Source: Epiperipatus broadwayi (lineage: Eukaryota > Onychophora > Udeonychophora > Euonychophora > Peripatidae). Taken from it: a stretch of DNA of 64,000 bases. Shown here in pieces: positions 22,891 through 40,020 of this stretch. The number at the start of each line of letters is the position of its first letter. The first letter of the stretch is position 1. Under the pieces are notes generated by a model, which saw only the letters and a list, made by a program, of their open reading frames with translations, did no database searches and had not been told where the DNA came from. The translations under genes and the position numbers were made by a program. The stretch covers positions 682,501-746,500 of the forward strand of contig JAQFVV010000229.1 in NCBI GenBank assembly GCA_028023455.1, in the 5' to 3' direction.

Positions 22891-25429
22891 GATTCACAGG
22901 CTGGACTGAAAAATTATTAATGACCATGGATTTTGAATAATGGTAAAATGATTAAAGTTAGTCTTAATAAATTAAAATGATAAAAATAAATTCTTAAAGA
23001 ACTTAGTTGGAAAATGTTAAATCAAATTATATCAAAACTGTTGTCGGTTATATCTTCTCGATGATTGAGATATTCCAGGTCATAAGTCTAAAACATAGTA
23101 GAACATGATGTAAACAAAATGAATATGTAAAAATCAAAATAAACAAGCAAAATAAAAATGTTCTTTTAAAATAAAATAAAAAAAGGGAGAATAAAAATAA
23201 CACTTTAAAAATAAAAGGAAAATAAACAAACATATGATAAAAGTACAAATGAAAATAAATCAACGTCAAATAAAAGTAAAATTTAAAAATGTGTTAAATT
23301 AAGATTGAGGTGTGTGTGAGTATTTGGGCAAAGATATAAATTTCAGGCCCAATTTGGTTGGATTAACCTTTTCTTGTGGTAACTTTGTTCTACAGATGGG
23401 TAGTATGGAGGTTAAATAATACTGATGATGATGCACCAGTAGAAAAGTCCTGGCATATAATAAATAGTAAATCTGGAAGAAAAATCCCCAATAACCAAAT
23501 AAAATAAATATTCCCATAAGTTGAATGTGCAGTAAAAGTAATCCTGCCATTTGCAATCTTAAAGTCCCCGTTTGTAATCCATTGTGCACAAAAACGCCCA
23601 TGCTGTAGACATGACTTCTGCAAGAAATTAAAAGTTGGTTTAATCAGCACAAAATCGATCTGTGTGTGGAATTGTTTAATATTTTGATGCCTCTCTCTCT
23701 TAATATTACCATTTATCTAATAATAAAAACAAAAACTAAAATGCACTTTAGAAAAGTAAATTTATTAAAAATAAGAATTTAAAGTGGTCAATACTTAAGA
23801 AAAAAGTGATCAACAAACCTAAAATTCTCAATTAGGATGGGTGTGATGTAACAGTATGTATATACACATGTTGTGCAAGTGTGTGTGTATATATGAGTTA
23901 CATAATTCACTTGTTTTTTTATTATTAAAAAAATATAAAATTTAAAATAATCATAATTTTATAGTTTGAAAGGTTAAAAGTTAAAATAGAAGGAAAATTT
24001 AGAGATAAGTTAGAAATTAATTAATAATTATAACCTGACTTTCTTTTATATGCTTTTATTTTATAATATGTCAAAAATATTCTTTGAAAAAGTTATTTTT
24101 AATTAAAAAATAAAAAGTTCTTGTGATTAAATAAAATAGTTTGTTCAAAACTAATCAGGCTCTGGAGATTAAGATTCCAGACTGATTAGTTAAACAATAT
24201 CTCTCTAATTCTAATCTCTGTAATTAAAACAGAAGATAATAAGGTTAAAAAAATATAGACATTTTTATAAAATTTATTAGAGAGATGAAACTCAGAACAG
24301 TTTTAAGGTTAACCCATCCTTCCTTTATTTTCATGTTAATTGTCCCACTTATCACATAAATATTAAATTTAAAAAATTGGAAATTAAAAATATTTTTTTT
24401 CATACTAATGTTTTATTTTACAGTATATATATAACTATATGTGTGTTTATATATTTCCAATATTTAATAAAAATGCCTACACACATACATGACGCACTAA
24501 AAATACATATTCTAATATGATTCAAGATTATCCAGAAATTTTAATATTTATGTCTTGGTTAGAAATGTATCTTATAGATACAGAAAATTTATTGTAGTAT
24601 CATATGAAAAATAATCATTAGAAGAAAAAGTTCTTCTAGTGTGTCAATTCTGGTTATATTTGTAGTCCCTACATGTAAGCCTAAAAATACAGATATGTAT
24701 AAACATAAACTTTCATATTTCTTGAAGTGAATCATTTCCGTTTGAGAATTGATAAATCTTTAAAATAAATGAAGATTAAGGCATTACAGTTCTTTTTTAA
24801 AATTTAATATGGCTGATCTTTTATTTTCGAAAAGTTATGCTTAAGGCTATAAACTAAAAAGGGTTAAACTACATGAGAGTAGGTAGAATCATGTCTATTA
24901 AAGTTATATGAATTCTAAGCATATATAGGACTAGAAACAAATAGCACTGTACAATAACTATTTTAAAAGAATGAGCTGTCCATTAATTTTTAAACTTTAC
25001 TCTTAAATAAACCAATATTCATTGTTGTTATTGGAACGAGATCATATTCTCATTTAAAAGCCAAATCTTCAAATCAGCCAATTACTTATAAAGATTCAAA
25101 TTATATATTCCATGAAAAATGCTGCATCTCATTTCTAATACCTGCAATATTCAACTACATACACAGGTATATAATAAGCCTGTGTTTCAGTTATTACATA
25201 GTAGAGATTTCTGCCCATCTCTTGTATATGTATTAAAATGGATTATGTCCTGTATATGAAGGGTCAGATTGACTTTAGGTCAACATGGGTGTGACAAGAA
25301 TCTCAGGCTCAGGATGGCCTTTGAATATCCCATCATCAGATTTTCAATTGGATGGACAGTTGAAGAGTTGGAGTGTGGAGTGATTGGCTATCTTAATATA
25401 TATCTGAACACTTATAGCATATATGTGTA
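22891..25429. other. Intron B sequence, no supported gene
   Basis: AT-rich. Overlapping frames at 23299-23650 on the minus strand have no recognisable domain and may be the 3' non-coding part of the decayed Ty3/gypsy element. Confidence 0.45.
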
Positions 25430-25590
25430 GGAATGATAATCTGGACCAACTGATGATTGCTGGTTTAGCATGAAATATATATATTGGTGATTATTTATCT
25501 TTTCGACATATATGTGTTCAAGTGTATCAGTGTTATGAGATAGTGTGGATAGTGGTGGGTGGTGCGAAAGTCTGTGCTCATATACCTTAT
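25430..25590 (+). repeat. Single family 2 hammerhead repeat unit
   Basis: One unit related to the 7.3-kb dimer, ending gtgcgaaagtctgtgctcat. It shares its 3' half more closely with the copy at 29385-29550 than with the dimer. Confidence 0.65.
25437..25493 (+). ncRNA. Type I hammerhead ribozyme candidate, family 2 at 25.4 kb
   Basis: TAATC-TGG-ACCAA, CTGATGA, T-TGCT-[GGTTT]-AGCA-T, GAA, ATATATAT, A, TTGGT-GATTA. Helix I is 5+5 Watson-Crick pairs. Against the 7301 copy, ATCAG becomes ACCAA, replacing two wobble pairs with Watson-Crick pairs, so pairing is conserved while sequence changes. Confidence 0.7.
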
Positions 25591-27190
25591 ATAAATGTAA
25601 TTAGTAAATAATATATTGGCCTTTAGTTATATGTGTAATTTGAAAGAAAACTACTTTTCCATCTATACACTATGAATAAATAGCTCTTCACACCAATAAG
25701 TGTTTTAAAAGAGTGGCTAGTCAAGAATGAGCATTTCATCAATTCTTAAAGCCTACTAATAAATAAACCAACATCCATTGCCAATGTTTGAAATAGTATG
25801 CTCCCATTTAATTGGCTAATTTGAAAATCTAGCTTTTAAATGGGATTGCACTATATTTCCAGAATTCTTATGAATATTGGCTTATTTAAGAGTAAGCTTT
25901 AGGAATAGGTAGACTGTTTATTATTTTAAAACATTCAGTCACATGGAATGCTTTTTATTCTTAGCGCATAGAGGAAGAATAGTTTACTTCCATTTAAATT
26001 TCATATATATCTGAAAATGACTGTTATTTAATAATTATGTTTAATAATTATATCACTATTCATTGGCAAATTTTTACTGTTCTGCATATTCGACAGTATC
26101 TTATAATAAGACTATTTATGTGATACTTAGAAACTGACTTTTACCTAATGCATTCTGTCTTTAAAAAATATTAACAGTCAGCCTTAATATTATGAGTAAC
26201 TTACTCTAGAATAATCTCTACATATGCACTCATTTGATAAAATAATACAAAAGATTAAATTTCTATTCATATACTTTCAAATTAGTTAATCTTTTTGTAT
26301 ATTTTTTTCTTATAATAATCTATATTTACTGTTTTAACTGCATTATACAGGGATAGTATTATATTAATTAAATTTGTTTATATATATATATATATAGTCT
26401 ATTGATAATTAAAAGGACTTCTTACATTTGTCTTTTTATTACTAACTATATTCTAACTTTAAAGTATGATTTTATTTTATAAATCATTTGAGTGCGACCA
26501 CTGATTTTATGTGAACATTCATATAGATAAGAATTTTCCAGCTCTGCACAAAACATAAGCCTTCAGTTGTGGAATTTGGCTATTGCTTTATCGTAAAAAT
26601 AATGCAGAAAATAAGAATAACAGAGCTTTATAACATTCTTCAGAACAAATTCAGGTTGTTGAAAATAATATCAAAATAAATCAGATCTCACAATTATGAT
26701 TTAGCCAGCAAGAGATTATAGAAACTCTCGGCTACATAAGTCCTCGTGCATTCCTGGAAACTGTATCCTTATCCTGCTGTTTTCTTATCTGGTTATCCAC
26801 TATAGAAAATAAACAAAAATTTATTTTGATAAAACAAGAGTTCTCAAGGCAAGAAAGACAGAATAACAAGAAAATAGATTACAATTAGAAAGGCTTAAAT
26901 GAGAAAGAAAACAACTTTTTTTTTCTTAGCTTTTTGTTCTTCCTAAAAGAATATATCATAAAAGAAAATATTAATCAGTTCTAAGTTGTGGTTTGTTTTT
27001 TTTTTTTTGGGGGGGGGGGGTGGAATAATCTTGGATAAACAAAGTCTACTGAAATTCCAGATCGTAGCTTCCAGCAATAAAAAAATGAAATCATTTTTTT
27101 TCATTACTTATTGCATCTAGGGATTAGATAATTAACTCGCTAAAAATGATAAATTTATAATATAACACTAAATAAGCTATAAAAATCACT
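25591..27190. other. Intron B sequence, no supported gene; T13/G12 tract
   Basis: AT-rich, with a run of 13 T followed by 12 G at about 26996-27020 (also readable as C12A13 on the minus strand, 3' of the LRR gene). Confidence 0.5.
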
Positions 27191-27195
27191 TTAAT

Positions 27196-27205
27196 TTTAT
27201 TTATT
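27196..27205 (-). terminator. Overlapping AATAAA polyadenylation signals of the LRR gene
   Basis: The minus strand reads AATAAATAAA about 27 nt past the TAA stop of the LRR gene. This gives two overlapping canonical hexamers. The close spacing suggests a very short 3' UTR. Confidence 0.5.
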
Positions 27206-27231
27206 TTAATAAGTTTAAAGACAAATATAAT

Positions 27232-28842
27232 TTAGTAATAACAGTTATCATTATAACTAAGACTCAAATCAATGTTTTTGTCCTTAATCCACTTTATCCA
27301 TAATTCATAGTGATTTTCAGTAATTAGGCTACAATTAGAAATTGATATTTCTTTTAATTTGTTTTTATCATGTCTTATAAGATTGTCCAAAATATCAGGA
27401 GTTAAATTTGGGATTTTATTTAAATTTAACACTTCTAAATTTCTTAGAGGATTTTCATGCAAAATACTCATAATCGTTCTATGAGTTAAACATGAAAGAC
27501 GATCTAAATGTAGAATCTTGACTCCTGTGCAGTAACTAAGTAAGAAGCATACCGCCTCCATTGTAATTCTTTGACTGCTATCATGAATGAAGTAATAAGT
27601 ATGAGGAAGAACAGAACCTATTTCAAGCTCTCTAACTTGTTGAAAGGGTAACTGTGGCAAATCCATAACATTTTTAATTTTCATCCTAGAGCATCTTAGA
27701 GACAAATTTTGAATATTAAGACAACATCTTCCAATATGATATACATCAACTTCCATATCTGATGTAACAAGCAATCGTAAAATTGTTAACTTTTGACCAC
27801 ACAGTTCTAAGGTGGAAATTAAATCACTATTATTATTAGCTACACAATGAAGATATAACTCTTTTAAATTATCAAACTTACCTAGTTCATTGAGGCAGTG
27901 CACATCACAGTTTAATAATTCCATTTTAATTAAAAATGGACAAAATGACCGGACTAAGATTAAATCATCATTTGGACTGTTTTGTTTTCGATCATTGTCA
28001 GCATCCAATTCTGTGGCCAAATCCAAATTAACATGTTGAATTTTAAACTTCAAATCTTTTTCAGGAATCAGACGTAACACCTCAATTATATTTACGGTCA
28101 AGTTGCTGACCATATGTAACATTTGTAAATTAGGTAAAACTTTTAAAAACATTCCAATTCCTTCTAGACTAATATAAGTTTTCTGAATATCCAAAACTTT
28201 TAATTTTTGGCAGGCAGGGACAATTTCAGGAGGATGTAAATATGTTAGGCAGGCATCAGTTAAAGGTAGAAATGATACGTCTAAGTCTGTAAGGGAAGAG
28301 CAGTTTTTTAAAATCATTTCCATAATATAATCATTAGCTTTTGTCCCATTTAGTTTTAAAGTAGTTAAATGAGTATGAGTTAATATTAGTTTCCGAAGTC
28401 CAGACACCATAATACTTCTACAGTTTTGTAAATTAAGACATACCAGGCTTTTGCATTCTTCAAGAATCAGCCTAAAAACATCTTTAGGAATTATCAGATT
28501 ATTTTCTTGAGTAAAATCAAGTTTTTCTAAATATGGCGTTAAAAATAATTTTATATTATGGTAGTTCAAAGAGTTTTCTTTTTTTACTTCATCCATTAAA
28601 TTTTCGACCAAGATGACTATGCATATATCAAGTTTACATTGTTGCCGATTTATTTTATTATTCTGAGGTAATGTTGAATTTTGATGATTTACTTTAGCTT
28701 TACTAATAATATTTTCAAAATAGACTTTATATTTGTTAATGTGTTTCAGTCGATAAATACGCTTAATTGTTTCAACCACTTGAACTTTACTCAAGTTTTG
28801 TAGACTTTGAACAGTCTTCCTACGAGGCATTTTTTTTAACAA
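27232..28842 (-). CDS. Intronless leucine-rich-repeat protein (536 aa), AMN1/FBXL-like repeats
   Basis: This is the one long intact host ORF in the window. The first Met is at 28842, but the second at 28830 (MPRRK...) is an equally plausible start because the first sits in a poly-A/T stretch. Residues 10-45 form a short helical N-terminal segment without a clear F-box. From about residue 108 on, LRRs recur, for example LVCLNLQNCRSI near 133, LTTLKLNGT near 159, LTDLDVS near 184, LKVLDIQ near 214, LKELYLHC near 326, VKILHLDRLSCLT near 441, LEVLNLNKIPNLT near 469 and LKEISISNCSLIT near 496. Cys-containing L-x-x-L-x-L-x-x-C repeats are typical of AMN1/F-box-LRR substrate-binding or scaffold proteins. 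No signal peptide or membrane helix is seen. The gene lies antisense inside the 36.9-kb intron of the receptor cyclase. Absence of introns could mean a retrogene. Specific function unknown. Confidence 0.8.
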   Translation of the reverse strand: MLKKMPRRKTVQSLQNLSKVQVVETIKRIYRLKHINKYKVYFENIISKAKVNHQNSTLPQNNKINRQQCKLDICIVILVENLMDEVKKENSLNYHNIKLFLTPYLEKLDFTQENNLIIPKDVFRLILEECKSLVCLNLQNCRSIMVSGLRKLILTHTHLTTLKLNGTKANDYIMEMILKNCSSLTDLDVSFLPLTDACLTYLHPPEIVPACQKLKVLDIQKTYISLEGIGMFLKVLPNLQMLHMVSNLTVNIIEVLRLIPEKDLKFKIQHVNLDLATELDADNDRKQNSPNDDLILVRSFCPFLIKMELLNCDVHCLNELGKFDNLKELYLHCVANNNSDLISTLELCGQKLTILRLLVTSDMEVDVYHIGRCCLNIQNLSLRCSRMKIKNVMDLPQLPFQQVRELEIGSVLPHTYYFIHDSSQRITMEAVCFLLSYCTGVKILHLDRLSCLTHRTIMSILHENPLRNLEVLNLNKIPNLTPDILDNLIRHDKNKLKEISISNCSLITENHYELWIKWIKDKNIDLSLSYNDNCYY

Positions 28843-29244
28843 TAAAAACTAGATTCACGTTTTTTTATTTACATCCATTGAAGTCGTTATTTCGGCTGAA
28901 ATATATTAAACATTTATCCCAAAACAGATGGCAATAGAATATTTTGTAATATAAATATATCCATATAATTAGAATGCTCAATTTCTGGTGCACGTTCGAT
29001 TATGACATTTAATTTAACGCATGCAAATTCGATACTATATTTCTTTTTTTTTTCATTTTAAATAAAATAATTTGTGATACTGCAATTTAAATTATAAAAA
29101 TATAATATTAAGATTTAAGCAAAAAAGAATAAGTAAACAAACAATTAATAATATAACCAATAATAAAAAATGATGTAAAGTGCAGATTTATCTTATTTGA
29201 CAATAATTGAAACACACAGGCTTATTATATACCTGTCTATATAT

Positions 29245-29556
29245 TTAATATATAGGGTATATGAGCACAGACTTTCACATGACCCACCACTCTCCACACT
29301 ATCTCATAACACTGATACACTTGAACACACATATATTAAAGTACGAGGATTGGCAAATATATCTGAGCAATTAGGGCATGTACGTGTGGAGATGGTAATC
29401 TGGACCAACTGATGATTGCTGGTTTAGCATGAAATATGTATATTGGTGATTATTTATCTTTTCAACATATGTGTGTTCAAGTATATCAGTGTTATGAGAT
29501 AGTGTGGAGAATGGTGGGTCATGTGAAAGTCTGTGCTCATATACTTTACTTGACAA
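29245..29556 (+). repeat. Family 2 repeat with an inverted 80-bp arm
   Basis: A family 2 unit (about 29385-29556) is preceded by an inverted copy of its 3' part: about 80 bp at 29252-29335 are complementary to about 29465-29551, with gtatatgagcacagacttt against its complement. The structure resembles a fold-back formed from one unit. Confidence 0.65.
29396..29452 (+). ncRNA. Type I hammerhead ribozyme candidate, family 2 at 29.4 kb
   Basis: TAATC-TGG-ACCAA, CTGATGA, T-TGCT-[GGTTT]-AGCA-T, GAA, ATATGTAT (3-bp stem, TG loop), A, TTGGT-GATTA. All helix I positions pair. Same U-U mismatch at the base of helix II. Confidence 0.7.
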
Positions 29557-30699
29557 TGAATAGAAAAGATGAGGGGGCATATTCAAATTAGGTTAGACAT
29601 TAGCAAGATAGGAAACAATATAATATTTAGTAAAAATTAAGATATATAAGTCATAAGCAAACTTTTAAAAATAATAGATTTTTTTTTTAGAAAATAAATT
29701 TGTAACTTGCATTAGTTAAAGAAAAATTATTTTACATATTGAGATTTTATGAATCTTATTCTATTTCCACACTTATACTAATACATAATTAGAAACGAGT
29801 TATTTAGTGATGTGTGATAACTCCAAAATAAAAAAGGAATACAAGGCAATGTATATATATATATAGTAACTTATATTTGTTAAAAAATATTTATAAGAGA
29901 TTTTATTGGTAGGATTCTTAATCTCTGCTGCAATCATATATAACAGCAAATATTATAAATTATAAACGTTCTGCCTCATGAAATTCTTTGTTCCAAAGAT
30001 TAAGATTCATGTTAGTGTATTTTGTGTATTAGAATTTTGTTATACTGGTTATTAAATAAATTGAATACATTAATGATAGAAATCGATGTTTGATTGTTTA
30101 TTAGAAATAAACTATATTTTCCGTGAATATTATAGGAAAATAACAAATCTTGTTTAGAATGCAAGTTCTAAATAATCATCCATTGTCAGCCCATTATTTA
30201 TAATTTATTTTTATAATTTATAATTATAGCTAGCATTTGTAAAGTTTCTAATGCCAATAATAAATTTACATTATACTGTGTTCACTTAATATAATAAATG
30301 CAAGTGGGTTTGCTATAAGCTGCACATACAATTAACATAATAAAAATTGTACTTTATAAGCTTAAATATAAAAGAATGGCTTGCCGTGGAATTATAGAGA
30401 GCAAAGTTTGTCAATTTTTATTGTGAATCAAATTACGTTTTAAATAAAAGCATCACCTTTATATAGTTTAACAATATTCCGCATTTCTTTTATAAATTAC
30501 TGGACTCCTTAAATTATATAGATTTTTTACACTAAAAAAGAAAGCATACCCGTGCCCTGTTACTCAATATATTATGTCATAGCAACTAGTATTGAAATGG
30601 TGAAATAATGTTTTTAATTTTTGTATTTAATTTTTTTATTTCTAATTTTGGACTTTTTGTTTAAAATTAATTTTATAAAAAAAAATCATAGATCCAAAC

Positions 30700-31900
30700 G
30701 ATATTGTTAATAAAGAACCAATTGATCATCATCATTATTTCCAACCATCATCAATCTATTGCATAATCCATAGACCTATCCATAGCAAACTTCTTTATTT
30801 CATTCTTCTATCTCAGATGTTATCTTTTCTAGATCTTTACAAACTCTTGACATACAATTTACAAATTTAATGGACTATCTATTATCATCTCTTTTAGCAA
30901 TATTTTCATCCCAAATCCAATTCAGTATCTTATTGTTTTTAATGATATCATGGCTATCTATTTGTTATTTCATTCATATGTTTCATTTTCAGTCACTTCT
31001 TGTTACATATCTCCTTACTTTGTTGAGTAGTCTTAATTCTTTATATTAGTCTTCTTTTAGTCTTCTTTTAGATTTCCAAGTCTCAGATCATATGTAAGAA
31101 ATGGTAAAACATATCAATTAAAATCTTTTTCATCAGATAAAATATTTATTTTTAATATTAAATTATCCAAGTTTAATTCTATGATTAATTTTATTCATTA
31201 TTTTCTACCTGTATTAATAATATGATGATATATTTGTAACTTTTTCTAATTCAGGATAATCACTTTTTAGTTTAGTCTGAGAAAATTTATTAAACATTAC
31301 TTTATATATTATCATTAGTTCTGTTTTCTTACCTTTATCCAATATCGTAATATTTCTTAAATTATGAAGTATTATTTGAAAAAAAAAATTATATCATCGG
31401 GTAAAATTTAGAAATTACATTTATTTTTATTCCCTTAATTTCCCATTTTAATACTTATTCCCTTAATTTCCTATTTTAATACACAAAATACTTCTTATAA
31501 ACTGCTGCAAAACATTTTGGAGATATGGAATTATTCGATTATACATTATTTTCAATGATCATTTTCTTAATATCAGTTGACCCAAGGTTTTAGACTCTGA
31601 AAAAATGCTTGTAGAATCAAATATCTTTTCATAATCTACAAATAGTTTCAAAGCATGATGGCGACTTATATTCATTGATCCTTTCTCTATCTTCACTCAG
31701 TATTTGAAAGTGATTCATTATTCTAAATCTTTAATCCAGTTTTTTTTTGATTGATTAGAATTTAAAGTTTATTATATACAAGTAATTATTGTGATAAAGA
31801 TTTTGTATAGGAATGGATAGAAAACTTATAGGTTTGTAATTTTTGATATCTTTTATTATCATTTTTAAATATTAATATTGTGATTGCATTCTTAATTGTG
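30700..31900 (-). mobile_element. RTE/craTE-like LINE fossil
   Basis: The minus strand shows RT block DIKNYKPISFLSIP near 31860-31810, where the family has a 'D-x-x-N-Y-R-P-I-S-L-L' motif. Then comes KLFVDYEKIFDST near 31660-31610, matching 'FVDYEKAFDS'. Downstream text near 31090-30900 includes ILNWIWDENIAKRDD, which resembles the C-terminal region of such LINEs. Frames are heavily broken. The limits are approximate. Confidence 0.6.
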
Positions 31901-32109
31901 AAAAACGTTTTTCTATTTTTTTTCACTTATTTTTTTTAAGATATCAATAATAAATTCATCACTTTCTAGAAATTTTGATTTAATTATATGTCACACTTAC
32001 TCATTTAAAATTCTTGATAATTAATGTAAAGAATACTTTGTTCTCTTATTTATTATTATATAATTTTTTATAGAATTCTTCCACAAATTATGATGTCTTC
32101 ACTCTTTTT

Positions 32110-38340
<6,231 letters not shown>

Positions 38341-38398
38341 TTCCGGTTTTCTAGTGGAAAGACGTGTTTACTTGTTCTCTTGATTTTTTAAATTTTTA

Positions 38399-39304
38399 AT
38401 GATGGATTCATGTTCTATTTGTAAAGAACTTTTACCAAAAAATGGTAATTTCGTATCCTGCTTTGGTTGTACGTCCGGTATGCACTTTGCATGTGCATCG
38501 TTGAGTGATACTACTTACCGAAGAATGTCTATAAAAAAGAAGCAAGAATGGAGGTGTGCTGCTTGTAGAGTTAGTTTTTCTAAGGCTAGTGATGTTTTGG
38601 ATTCATCTATGACTGCTAAAAATTCACCTGATTTAATTTTGGAGGAAATTTTGGATAAATTAAAATTATTGCCGGTGATTCACAACACAATTTCAGAGTT
38701 ATCTCAAGCAGTTGCTAATTTGCGGACAGAAGTTATTTCTTTGCGTGAAAATGTGGATCGGAATAATCAAGAAATAATTCGCCTTTCTAATTCTTGTACT
38801 TCAAATGAGAATGAGATTTTGTTATTGAAAGATAAATTACATTCTATGGAACGATTTAATCTGGATCATGAAATTGAAATACAGGGTTTGCCTTGTCAAG
38901 AAAATGAAAATTTGCCGTTAATTTTAACTAACGTGGCGGACAAGCTCGGTGTTACAGATGTCGCTGTAGATTTGGAAAACGTTTTTCATACAAAAAATAA
39001 ATCAGGAGCTCCAGGTTTTGTTGTAGCTCGTTTTAAATCACGAAATTCTGCCATACAGTTTTTAATAAATAAAAAATCTGTTTTAACAGTTTCTCAAATT
39101 TTGCCTGGGGTTAATAATAACAAACGTATTTATATTAATCAGCGTTTGACTCCATTCAATAGAAGGCTTTTATGGTTGGCGAAACAGAAGTTACGTTCTG
39201 GTCAAGGTTTTGCTTTCATTCATAATGGATCAGTGTATGTGAGAAAAGATTATAATTCTCCTCGTGTTTTAATTAGAAATGAAAGTGATTTGGAGTCATT
39301 CTGA
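38399..39304 (+). CDS. ORF1 protein of the non-LTR element: PHD finger, coiled coil, FP-C-like domain
   Basis: 301 codons starting MMDSCSICKELL. Residues 5-57 carry a C4HC3 PHD-type finger (CSIC, CFGC, H..C, CAAC). Residues 85-150 form a coiled coil (NLRTEVISLRENVDRNNQ...). Residues 155-300 resemble the RNA-binding C-terminal domain found in ORF1 proteins of insect non-LTR elements and in baculovirus FP protein, with RIYINQRLTPFNRRLLWLAK near 245. The ORF1 product is expected to bind element RNA. The frame is intact and ORF2 begins about 13 nt after its stop. Confidence 0.88.
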   Translation: MMDSCSICKELLPKNGNFVSCFGCTSGMHFACASLSDTTYRRMSIKKKQEWRCAACRVSFSKASDVLDSSMTAKNSPDLILEEILDKLKLLPVIHNTISELSQAVANLRTEVISLRENVDRNNQEIIRLSNSCTSNENEILLLKDKLHSMERFNLDHEIEIQGLPCQENENLPLILTNVADKLGVTDVAVDLENVFHTKNKSGAPGFVVARFKSRNSAIQFLINKKSVLTVSQILPGVNNNKRIYINQRLTPFNRRLLWLAKQKLRSGQGFAFIHNGSVYVRKDYNSPRVLIRNESDLESF

Positions 39305-39316
39305 AATTTATTTATT

Positions 39317-40020
39317 ATGATAAATTCTGATTTGATTTCTCAGGAAAAAGATTTTGCTTCACTTAAATTATTTCATTTAAACATACGTAGCATTAGATGT
39401 CATTTTGATGAACTTGTAGTTTATTTAAATAATTTTCCTTTATTTCATTTTGATATAATTATTTTAACGGAAACTTTTGTTCTTGTAAAGAACAAAATTT
39501 ATATAGTTTGAATGGCTATATGAGTATACTTTCTCCTCGTATGCATTTACGATCTGGTGGTGTTATGGTTTTTATAAAAACCGGTTTAGACTTTTCTTTC
39601 AATATTCCAACATTTAATACTGCAGAATGTATTTTATTAACTTTGAGACTCCCTAAATGTGTGCTTTCTATTTTGGCTATATATAGATCATGTACAAGTA
39701 AAGTTTTGGATTTTGTTACTGAACTTGATTCTTTGTTATTAGATTTGGGTTCAGAATCTGCTGTTTTAATGGGTGATCTAAATATTGATTTGTTAAATAA
39801 TGCTTGTAAGTCCACTATAGATTATTTAAATTTACTTTATAGCTATGGATTTAGTCAAACGCTTTTTTCACCTACGCGTATTACTCCTATATCTCAATCT
39901 CTTTTAGATCATATTTTTGTTAGATTAAGCCGCAGTTTATTTTCTGATTCGTCTCTTTCTAAATTATTTCTTACAGATCATTTTGCTACTGAATTAAAAA
40001 ATATTGAATTGTATGGATAA
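39317..40020 (+). pseudogene. ORF2 apurinic-like endonuclease domain, one frameshift
   Basis: The domain begins FHLNIRSIRCHFDELVVYL and DIIILTETF, the first APE motifs. A single-base frameshift near 39480-39500 separates this from LYSLNGYMS onward. Later catalytic motifs are intact: MGDLNIDLL, LLDHIFV and LTDHFAT. The enzyme nicks the target so that reverse transcription can prime there. Confidence 0.87.

Noticed and set aside
23424-23450. Another ctgatga...gaaaa string that could be a hammerhead
   Set aside because: No stem II can form and no helix I partner is present downstream.
17464-24330. Search for LTRs around the second Ty3/gypsy element
   Set aside because: Both flanks are AT-rich with chance similarity, but no extended direct repeat was found by eye.
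39516-39815. 99-codon minus-strand frame inside the non-LTR element
   Set aside because: Shadow of the endonuclease coding frame.
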